Shown: positions 19,701 to 29,822 of the stretch, in pieces | Position numbering within the stretch: the stretch's first letter is position 1 | Layout of the letters: the number at the start of each line of letters is the position of its first letter | Assembly (NCBI GenBank): GCA_024641745.1 | Contig: JAHECL010000007.1 | Coordinates: 1 to 44,696 of the forward strand | Length of the DNA: 44,696 nucleotides | Reading direction: 5' to 3' | Origin: Gemmatimonadota bacterium | GTDB lineage: Bacteria; Gemmatimonadota; Gemmatimonadetes; Gemmatimonadales; GWC2-71-9 | The notes under the pieces: generated by a model | Database searches by the model: none | Told to the model about the DNA's origin: nothing | The model's input: the letters and a program-made list of their open reading frames with translations, nothing else | Position numbers and translations under genes: made by a program

Positions 19701-20893
19701 GAGGCCTCCCTCACCAGTGGGACCAGGGCGACGGGGCCCGGCCGGACGATGACACGCTCGACCCGCGTCGCCGTGGCGGTGACCACGTCGAGTTCGAGGT
19801 CGCCGATCACGAACCGCTCCCCGGGCGCCGGGATGCGGCCCGCCAGTTCGGCGAGGAGTCCGCCGATGGTGGAGGCGACCGACGTCGGCAGTACCACCTC
19901 GAACCGCGCCGCCACGTCGGCGGTCGGCGTGGACCCGTCGAGGTCGGCGAGCGCCGCGCCCCGGGTCGGCGGGATCGGCTGGGGCACCTGGTCGTGCTCG
20001 TCGTAAATCTCGCCGACCAGTTCCTCGAGCAGGTCCTCGAGGGAGACCAGCCCGAGCGTCCCCCCGAACTCGTCGATGACGATGGCGAGGTGCCGGCGCT
20101 CCCGCTGCATGTCGAGGAAGAGTTCCCCGGCGGGTCGGCCGGGTGCGGCGATGGCGACGGGCCGGACCGGCAGCGGGTCGCCGGGACGCAGCTTGAAGAG
20201 GTCGAAGGCGTGCAACATGCCGACGATCTCGTCGATCGTGCCCCGGTACACCGGAATCCGGCTGTACCCGCTCTGCGCGAAGATCAGCACGATGTCCGCG
20301 AGCACGGCGTCCTCCGGAATCGCGATGAGGTCGGTCCGCGGCGTCATGATCTCGCGGACCGGACGGCTCGCGAAGGCCATGACGCCGCCCACGGCGCGCA
20401 GGTCCTCGTCGGCACGCAGGCCGACGGCGGCCCCTTCGCGCCAGAGGGTCCGGAATTCCGTGGCGCGCGAGGGCCGGCGCGCCGGCAGGAGGGCGGCGAG
20501 GAGGCGCGCCCACGGCTCGAGGACCGGCATCGCCAGCTTCGACACCGTTTCCGCCCGTGACGCCGTGATCCATCGCGGCGCGAGGTAGCCGCTGAAGAGC
20601 ACGAACGGCACGGCCACGAGCGCCACCAGCGGCGCCAGGAAGGCGGCGCCGGAGCGGGCGAAGAGCGCCGGGAAGGCAGCGCCGAGGAGGATCACGCCGA
20701 AGGCCGACGTCGCCGCGGAGGCGGTGAGGATCGACTCGATGCGCGAGAGCCAGGCGAGGGCGGAGGATCCCCCTCGCAGCTGGCGCGACACCGCGCGGGC
20801 CAGCTCGGCGCGGCTGACATAGACCAGCGCGGCACTGGACATCGACCCGAGCAGGGTCAGCGCCAGCCCGGCGAGGAAGACGCTCCAGATCAT
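19697..20893 (-). CDS. CNNM/CorC-HlyC family membrane protein with CBS pair
   Basis: A protein of 398 residues related to CNNM/CorB-type Mg2+ transporters, still often called hemolysins. An N-terminal DUF21 membrane domain of about four helices (residues 1-115) has the family start SSAALVYVSRAELAR. Two CBS domains follow (about 175-300; VREIMTPRTDLIAI, YSRIPVYRG, LAIVIDEFGGTLGLVSLEDLLEELVGEI), and then a C-terminal CorC-HlyC domain (about 315-395, with VASTIGGLLAEL and RIPAPGERF). Its start overlaps the stop of a second CNNM-type gene and its stop overlaps mgtE, so the three are translationally coupled. Known roles are Mg2+/Co2+ export or resistance; direction of transport here is not known. 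Confidence 0.9.
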   Translation of the reverse strand: MIWSVFLAGLALTLLGSMSSAALVYVSRAELARAVSRQLRGGSSALAWLSRIESILTASAATSAFGVILLGAAFPALFARSGAAFLAPLVALVAVPFVLFSGYLAPRWITASRAETVSKLAMPVLEPWARLLAALLPARRPSRATEFRTLWREGAAVGLRADEDLRAVGGVMAFASRPVREIMTPRTDLIAIPEDAVLADIVLIFAQSGYSRIPVYRGTIDEIVGMLHAFDLFKLRPGDPLPVRPVAIAAPGRPAGELFLDMQRERRHLAIVIDEFGGTLGLVSLEDLLEELVGEIYDEHDQVPQPIPPTRGAALADLDGSTPTADVAARFEVVLPTSVASTIGGLLAELAGRIPAPGERFVIGDLELDVVTATATRVERVIVRPGPVALVPLVREAS

Positions 20894-22077
20894 GGTGTCC
20901 CTCCCTCGTCCGGCGGCGAACCGCCGTCCGCGGGGAAGCGCCGGGCGAGGACCCGACGCACCCGGCGTCGCGCCACCTGCTCGACCTGCAATTCCACGTC
21001 GCCGATGCGGACCCGGTCCCCGGCCCGGGGCACCCGGCCGAGATGCGCGAGCACCAGCCCGCCGACGGTGCTCACATCCTCGTGGCCGAGGTCCTGCTGG
21101 ACCAGCGCCTCGAGCTCGGAGAGCGCCACGCCGCCGACCACGCGGAAGACATCGGGTTCCAGCATCACGACCGGTTCGACCTCATCCACGTCGTACTCGT
21201 CGTGGATCTCGCCGACCACCTGCTCGAGGATGTCCTCGAGGGTGATGAGTCCGGCCGTCCCGCCGAACTCGTCCACCACCACCGCGAGGTGGCTCGGCCC
21301 GCGCTGGAAGTCCCGCAGCTGCCGGTCCAGCGTCTTCCCCTCGGGCACGAAGGGCACCGGCCGGATGAGCCCGGTCCAGCGCGCGGCGGTCTCGTCGTCG
21401 TCGAGGTGGGCCAGCATGTCCTTGGCGTAGACCACGCCGGCGACGGCGTCGGGATGGCCCTCGAAGACCGGCAGCCGCGCATGCTCGGCGCTGCTGAGCG
21501 TCGAGACCACCTCTTCCCGCGAATCGGCGGCGTCCACCCCGACGATGTCGATGCGGGGCGTCATCACCTCGGCGACGGTCATGTCGGACAGGGCGAAGAC
21601 GCCGATCATCGCGTCGCGCGGCGCCATTCCCGTGGCGCGGCGGTGGGTGACGATCGGCCGCATGCCCTGCTGGTCGACAAGCGTGACGAGGTGGTAGAGC
21701 GGCCGGAAGATGGCGAGAGAGCGCGCGGCACCGGGCCGGACCAGCCGGGCCAGGTCGGGCGCGATGGCGGCAAGGAGCCGCGGGAGGAGGTCGCCGATGA
21801 CCCAGACGACCGTGACCGCGAGCAGGAGATGGTAGAGGCCGCGCAGCGGCGGCCAGGACCACCAGACGACGGCGGTTGCGGCGGCGGCCCCGGCGATCAC
21901 CAGCAGGGCGAGGTGCGCGAGGTGCAACTTGCGGGCGAGGGGGAGCGCGGCGGCTCCCTCCCCGTCAGGACGCGGCAGGTCCCCCTCGGCCTCGGCCGCC
22001 AGCGCGATCCAGGCGGCCCAGAGGGCAAACACCACGAGGGCCGTCGGCGAGAGGAGACCGTGGAAGAAAGTGCTCAC
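20890..22077 (-). CDS. Second CNNM/CorC-HlyC family protein, divergent membrane domain
   Basis: A protein of 395 residues paralogous to its neighbour, sharing the order membrane domain, CBS pair, CorC-HlyC domain. CBS segments (VAEVMTPRIDIVGV, HARLPVFEGH, LAVVVDEFGGTAGLITLEDILEQVVGEIHDEYD) are well conserved. The membrane part (1-110) has about three or four helices but lacks the Ser-rich DUF21 opening and carries an acidic loop (EAEGDLPRPDGEG), so its transport function may have drifted. Start GTG 22077 is chosen because it overlaps the ybeY stop (GTGA). Pairs of unequal CNNM homologues suggest a heteromer, which is inference. Confidence 0.88.
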   Translation of the reverse strand: MSTFFHGLLSPTALVVFALWAAWIALAAEAEGDLPRPDGEGAAALPLARKLHLAHLALLVIAGAAAATAVVWWSWPPLRGLYHLLLAVTVVWVIGDLLPRLLAAIAPDLARLVRPGAARSLAIFRPLYHLVTLVDQQGMRPIVTHRRATGMAPRDAMIGVFALSDMTVAEVMTPRIDIVGVDAADSREEVVSTLSSAEHARLPVFEGHPDAVAGVVYAKDMLAHLDDDETAARWTGLIRPVPFVPEGKTLDRQLRDFQRGPSHLAVVVDEFGGTAGLITLEDILEQVVGEIHDEYDVDEVEPVVMLEPDVFRVVGGVALSELEALVQQDLGHEDVSTVGGLVLAHLGRVPRAGDRVRIGDVELQVEQVARRRVRRVLARRFPADGGSPPDEGGTP

Positions 22078-22499
22078 AGGAGCGTCCGGAGATAGCGTTC
22101 CTGGCGAACCCACATCGTCGACGCCTCGCGGCCGGCGCCGTCGTCATGGTCCCAGCCCAGGATGTGCAGCGTCCCGTGGATCACGAGGCGCAGCAACTCC
22201 TCGCGCAGGGGCAGGTCCCGGCGACGCGCTTCCCGCTCGGCCTGCCAGCGGCAGATGTAGAGATCGCCGAGAAGGCCGCCGCGGGGGTCGGGGAGGGCGA
22301 AGCTGATGACGTCGGTGGGAAAATCGTGTCCCTTGTGGCGCCGGTTCATCTGGCGCATCGCCTCGCGCCCCAGGAAGGTGACCGAGACGGAGGCGTGCCG
22401 CCCCTCGCCGGCAAGCACGGTCCGCACCGCCTTCCGCACGGCGGCGGCCGGCAACGGCACCACGCGCCCGTGGACGGTCACCTCAGGCGCGGAGGACAC
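22074..22499 (-). CDS. ybeY: Endoribonuclease YbeY
   Basis: Metal-dependent RNase for 16S rRNA 3'-end maturation and ribosome quality control, 141 residues. The zinc motif HGTLHILGWDH gives ligands His108, His112 and His118 (HxxxHxxGxDH). The other conserved segment TDVISFALP is at 62-70. Start GTG 22499 is used because an upstream ATG (MKTNG) is out of frame; 15 bases separate it from the phoH stop. The phoH-ybeY order is conserved in many phyla, and the two are thought to act together on ribosomal RNA. Confidence 0.95.
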   Translation of the reverse strand: MSSAPEVTVHGRVVPLPAAAVRKAVRTVLAGEGRHASVSVTFLGREAMRQMNRRHKGHDFPTDVISFALPDPRGGLLGDLYICRWQAEREARRRDLPLREELLRLVIHGTLHILGWDHDDGAGREASTMWVRQERYLRTLL

Positions 22500-22514
22500 G
22501 GGTCCCGTTCGTCT

Positions 22515-23463
22515 TCATCCCACCTGGTCTTCCGCATAGGCGCGGATGATGTCGCGCACCAGCCGGTGCCGGACGACATCGGTGTCCTGCAGGTAGCAGA
22601 ACGAGATCCCCTCGATGCCGGGGAGGATCCGCTCGACCTGGATCAGGCCGGAGTCTTCGCGCTTGGGGAGGTCGACCTGCGTCTTGTCGCCGGTGACGAC
22701 CACCCGGCTGTTCACGCCGAGGCGGGTGAGGAACATCTTCATCTGGGCGCCGGTGGCGTTCTGCGCCTCGTCGAGGATGATGAAGGCGTCGGAGAGGGTG
22801 CGGCCACGCATGTAGGCGAGCGGCGCGATCTCGATGGTGCGGGTCTCCAGCGCCTTCTGCACCTTTTCCGAGGGCATCATGTCTTCGAGCGCGTCGTAGA
22901 GCGGCCGCAGGTAGGGGTCGACCTTGGCCTGCAGGTCGCCGGGGAGGAAGCCGAGCGACTCGCCCGCCTCGACGGCAGGGCGGGCGAGGATGATCCGCTT
23001 GACCCGCTTGCGCGCCAGCGCCTCGACCGCCTTGGCGACGGCGAGGTAGGTCTTGCCGGTGCCGGCCGGCCCGATGCCGACGACGATGTCGTGCGCGGTG
23101 ATGGCGGCGAGGTAGTCCTTCTGCCCGCCGGTCTTGGCCACGATGGCCCGCCGCATCCCCGGGAGCACGATCCGGCCGTCGAGGCCGGTGGCCGGCATTT
23201 CCGCCCCCGGCTCGGAGGCGATGCGGTAGACATCCTCCGGGGCGATCGACTCCCCCATCCGCGCCAGATCGATCAGGCCCTGCACCACCGGCGTCGCCCG
23301 CTCGATCTGTTCGAGCGTGCCGCCGAGGGTCAGCGTGTCGCCGCGGAGCGAGGCGCGCACGCCCAGCGCGCGCTGGAGTTCGAGCAGGTTGACGTCGTTC
23401 ACCCCGCCGAGGAGGAGCGAGTCCGCCCCCTCGGTGGAGATGCGGTGGACGACATCGTTGGCG

Positions 23464-23474
<11 letters not shown>
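22515..23474 (-). CDS. PhoH-like ATPase (YbeZ type)
   Basis: P-loop ATPase of 319 residues, YbeZ/PhoL group, with a short N-terminal KH-like part, thought to work with YbeY in rRNA processing. Walker A GPAGTGKT is at 135-142, Walker B follows in FIILDEAQN, and the conserved ARPAVEAGESLGFLPGD lies between them. Start GTG 23474 is chosen because GGAGGT lies just upstream and conserved sequence begins there. The start is 11 bases inside the end of aspS, so the two genes overlap and are probably coupled. The longer frame upstream is aspS sequence in another frame. Confidence 0.94.
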
Positions 23475-25236
<1,762 letters not shown>

Positions 25237-25385
25237 GCGGCGATTTCCTTACGGAGTCAGGGAGGCGGCAGAACACCGCAACTGTGGGAAACGTAACCGC
25301 CGCTTCCAGAGGGGGCAAGTAATTCAAACAAAAGGGCTTAGGGGGCGATTGGAAGGCGACGGCGCCGTGGCGCGGAGCAGCCCCT

Positions 25386-25393
25386 TATCTTTG
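25386..25393 (+). promoter_or_regulatory. Candidate -7/-10 element for a nearly leaderless rlmN
   Basis: TATCTTTG lies 4 bases before the rlmN ATG. It fits both a sigma-70 -10 box (TATCTT) and the TAnnTTTG element known from Bacteroidota. No Shine-Dalgarno precedes this ATG, so transcription starting at or next to the ATG is plausible. No clear -35/-33 partner is visible. Confidence 0.35.
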
Positions 25394-25397
25394 CGTC

Positions 25398-26459
25398 ATG
25401 GCATCTCCCAGAGTGGCTCCGCCCGCGGACTCGATCCTCGACCTGACACCGGACGCAGCGCTTGAGCGCCTGTCGCAGTGGGTCGCAGCGCGCGGACTGC
25501 CGCGCTTTCGCACCGAACAGATGCACCGCCGGCTCTGGGTCCAGCCGATCGCCTCCTGGCAAGACGCGACCGAGCTGCCGGTGACCGTGCGCGAGGCGCT
25601 CGACCTTGAACTGCCGCTGCGGCGCCTGGCCGAGGAGCTCTCCGAACTCTCCTCCGACGGCACCCGCAAGTTCCTCTGGCGGCTCGACGATGGAGAGGCG
25701 GTCGAATCGGTCCTGATTCCCTCCGGCACCCGCCGCACGCTCTGCATCTCCTCGCAGGCAGGGTGCGCCCTGGGCTGCGTCTTCTGCGCCACCGGCCGGA
25801 TGGGGTTTCGTCGGAACCTGAGCCCATTCGAGATCGCCGGCCAGGTTCGGGAGGTGATACTGCGTGATCCGGCCGACAAGCCGAGCAACATCGTCTTCAT
25901 GGGCATGGGCGAGCCGCTCCTCAACTGGCCGGGCGTGGATACGGCGCTCACGATCCTCAACCGGCCTGAGGGGCTGGGGATCGGCGCGCGGCACATCACG
26001 GTGTCCACGGTAGGGATCATTCCGGGAATGGAGAAGCTGGCGGCGCGCCCCGAGCAGTTCCGGCTGGCGATCTCGCTCCATGCCCCGACCGCGGAACGCC
26101 GCCTCGCCATCATGCCGATCGAGAAGAAGTACGACCTCAAAGCGGTGCTCGAGGCCGCCTCCGCGTTTCGAAAGCGGATCACCTTCGAATACGTGATGAT
26201 CGCCGGCAAGAACGACAGCGATCAGGACGCCGACGCGCTCGCCACATTGGCCAACAAGCAGGGCGCGCTGGTCAACCTCCTGCCGCTCCATCCGGGCGGA
26301 GCGCCAGGACTGGAGGCCACCCCGCCGAACCGGATCAAGAACTTCGCCTCCCGGCTCCAGGCCCGAGGTGTGGAAGCGGTCGTCCGCCGGAGCCGGGGCC
26401 TCGACATCCAGGCGGCGTGTGGACAACTGGCGGGCAAGTCGGGCGGGCCGACGGCCTGA
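25398..26459 (+). CDS. rlmN: Dual-specificity RNA methyltransferase RlmN
   Basis: Radical SAM enzyme that methylates C2 of A2503 in 23S rRNA and A37 of some tRNAs, 353 residues. The [4Fe-4S] motif is Cys123, Cys127 and Cys130 in GCALGCVFC. The methyl-carrying Cys that forms the transient protein-RNA link is Cys341 in the C-terminal IQAACGQL. RlmN-type Cys116 (TLCISSQ) is present as well, and the GEPL segment is MGMGEPLLNW. Cfr-like resistance enzymes have other sequence features; nothing here suggests Cfr. The ATG at 25398 has no ribosome-binding site, and a promoter-like box sits directly in front. Confidence 0.96.
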   Translation: MASPRVAPPADSILDLTPDAALERLSQWVAARGLPRFRTEQMHRRLWVQPIASWQDATELPVTVREALDLELPLRRLAEELSELSSDGTRKFLWRLDDGEAVESVLIPSGTRRTLCISSQAGCALGCVFCATGRMGFRRNLSPFEIAGQVREVILRDPADKPSNIVFMGMGEPLLNWPGVDTALTILNRPEGLGIGARHITVSTVGIIPGMEKLAARPEQFRLAISLHAPTAERRLAIMPIEKKYDLKAVLEAASAFRKRITFEYVMIAGKNDSDQDADALATLANKQGALVNLLPLHPGGAPGLEATPPNRIKNFASRLQARGVEAVVRRSRGLDIQAACGQLAGKSGGPTA

Positions 26460-26491
26460 CGGGCAGCCGCAGCACGATCGCTTCATCCTCG

Positions 26492-26526
26492 CCTCCGGGG
26501 GCCCCGCTCCGGCAAGCCCCGGGAGG
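26492..26526 (+). terminator. GC-rich hairpin after rlmN, possible terminator
   Basis: CCTCCGGGG pairs with CCCCGGGAGG across a 16-base loop, with one bulged G. It starts 32 bases after the rlmN stop. No T-run follows, so termination would have to be weak or Rho-assisted. Confidence 0.35.
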
Positions 26527-26755
26527 GGGAGGCGTTTGCATCACTCTCAGTTTGGGACATGCTACATCGCGTGACATGCCACGCGTTAACCGTATGTTTT
26601 TGATGCTGTTACGGTCTTTCTCAACAGCTGCTTTTCAAGCCAGGGGATTGCCCATCCCACGGCACTGAAGACCACGGAAAACATTCACGGTAATCCCACG
26701 GTCCATACCACCACCACATGCCATACTTGAGTTGACTCTTTCCGGAGCCCGCTTC
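26527..26755 (+). promoter_or_regulatory. AT-richer upstream region of the glyoxylate-shunt operon
   Basis: This stretch is visibly less GC-rich than its neighbours (for example TATGTTTTTGATGCTGTTA at about 26592-26610) and must hold the aceB-aceA promoter. Direct repeats are seen: GACATGC at 26556 and 26573, and ATCCCACGG at 26654 and 26693, with further CCACGG/TTCACGG copies between them. These could be operator half-sites, but I cannot name a regulator. An inverted repeat CCGTA/TACGG with a 15-base loop lies at 26590-26614. A 30-codon frame opening at ATG 26576 is possible but has no supporting ribosome-binding site. GGAG at about 26743 serves the aceB start. Confidence 0.4.
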
Positions 26756-28354
<1,599 letters not shown>

Positions 28355-28370
28355 TCCCACGAGAGCCCTC

Positions 28371-29621
28371 ATGTCCTCGAATTCCGGAAATCGCTGGGCC
28401 GGCATCACGCGCCCCTACACCGACGCCGACGTCGCCCGCCTCCGCGGCAGCGTCCGGGTGGAGCACACCCTCGCCCGGCTGGGCGCCGAGCGGCTCTGGC
28501 ACCTGATGCACACGACCGAGTACGTACAGTCGCTCGGCGCCGTGACCGGCAACCAGGCGATGCAGCAGGTGCGCGCGGGGCTGCCCGCCGTCTACTGCTC
28601 GGGGTGGCAGGTGGCAGCCGACGGGAACGACGCCTGCAGCATGTATCCCGACCAGAGCCTCTACCCGGCGCACTCGGTGCCGATGATGGTGCGGCGGATC
28701 AACAACGCCCTGCAGCGCGCCGACCAGATCGAGTGCGCCGAGGGAAAGCCGGGCAAGACCCACTGGTTCGCGCCGATCGTCGCGGATGCGGAGGCGGGGT
28801 TCGGCGGGGCCCTCAACGCCTTCGAACTGATGAAGGGGATGATCGAGGCGGGGGCGGCGGGGGTACATTTCGAGGACCAGCTGAGCTCCGAGAAGAAGTG
28901 CGGGCATCTGGGGGGCAAGGTGCTGGTACCGACGGGACAGTTCATCCGGACGCTGGTGGCGGCGCGGCTCGCCGCGGATGTGTCGGACGTGCCGACCATC
29001 CTCATCGCGCGCACCGACGCCGATTCGGCGACGCTGATCACGAGCGACGCCGATCCCCGCGACCGGCCCTTTATCAAGGACGAGCCCCGGACCCCGGAGG
29101 GATTCTTCCACATCCGGAACGGCGTCGAGATGGCCATCGCCCGGGCCTGCGCCTACGCCCCCTACGCCGACATGCTCTGGTGCGAGACCTCGACGCCGGA
29201 CCTGGAGGAGGCGCGGCAGTTCGCGGAGGGGGTGCATGCGAAGTATCCCGGCAAGCTCCTGACCTACAACTGCAGCCCGTCATTTAATTGGGAGAAGCAT
29301 CTCGACAAGCCGACCATTGCAAAGTTCCAGCGGGAGCTGGCGAGGATGGGGTACAAGTTCCAGTTCGTGACCCTGGCGGGGTTCCACGCCATCAACCACT
29401 CGATGTACGAGCTGGCGCGGGAGTACAGGGAACGGGCGATGACGGCCTACTCGGAGCTCCAGCAGGCGGAGTTCGCCTCGGAGGTACACGGCTACACCGC
29501 CACCAGGCACCAGCGCGAGGTGGGAGCCGGCTACTTCGACGCGGTGGCGCAGGTGGTATCGGCGGGCCAGAGCTCGACGCTGGCCCTGGAGGGGAGCACG
29601 GAGACGGCGCAGTTCGCCTGA
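28371..29621 (+). CDS. aceA: Isocitrate lyase
   Basis: Splits isocitrate to glyoxylate and succinate; with malate synthase it lets the cell grow on acetate, fatty acids and other C2-yielding substrates. The product has 416 residues (E. coli 434). The catalytic loop KKCGHLGGK is intact with Cys177, and the Mg2+/substrate residues are in [10 protein letters not shown] and GVHFEDQL. This distinguishes it from 2-methylisocitrate lyase, which is shorter (about 295 residues). GAGAG precedes the ATG. A strong hairpin follows the stop at 29651. Confidence 0.97.
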   Translation: MSSNSGNRWAGITRPYTDADVARLRGSVRVEHTLARLGAERLWHLMHTTEYVQSLGAVTGNQAMQQVRAGLPAVYCSGWQVAADGNDACSMYPDQSLYPAHSVPMMVRRINNALQRADQIECAEGKPGKTHWFAPIVADAEAGFGGALNAFELMKGMIEAGAAGVHFEDQLSSEKKCGHLGGKVLVPTGQFIRTLVAARLAADVSDVPTILIARTDADSATLITSDADPRDRPFIKDEPRTPEGFFHIRNGVEMAIARACAYAPYADMLWCETSTPDLEEARQFAEGVHAKYPGKLLTYNCSPSFNWEKHLDKPTIAKFQRELARMGYKFQFVTLAGFHAINHSMYELAREYRERAMTAYSELQQAEFASEVHGYTATRHQREVGAGYFDAVAQVVSAGQSSTLALEGSTETAQFA

Positions 29622-29650
29622 GCCGGCATCAGGCTACTGTTCTTCGGGAT

Positions 29651-29684
29651 GGCCGAGGCTGTGCCTCGGCCATTCTCGTTTCAC
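29651..29684 (+). terminator. Intrinsic-type terminator after aceA
   Basis: A perfect 10-base stem, TGGCCGAGGC / GCCTCGGCCA, with a 3-base loop (TGT), starts 30 bases after the aceA stop and is followed by TTCTCGTTT. It could also stop transcripts of the BTAD regulator gene coming from the other side. Confidence 0.8.
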
Positions 29685-29822
29685 CGTGATGTCCACGCCG
29701 CACCTCGCAGCCGGAGTTCCCGATTGACAGCGGACGAACCAGCTTCACACCGGGAACGTGTGTCGATCCTCGGTCTCGCCCTTGCCGTCCTCGGGTACCA
29801 GGGTGTGACCTCTGCCGGCTCG

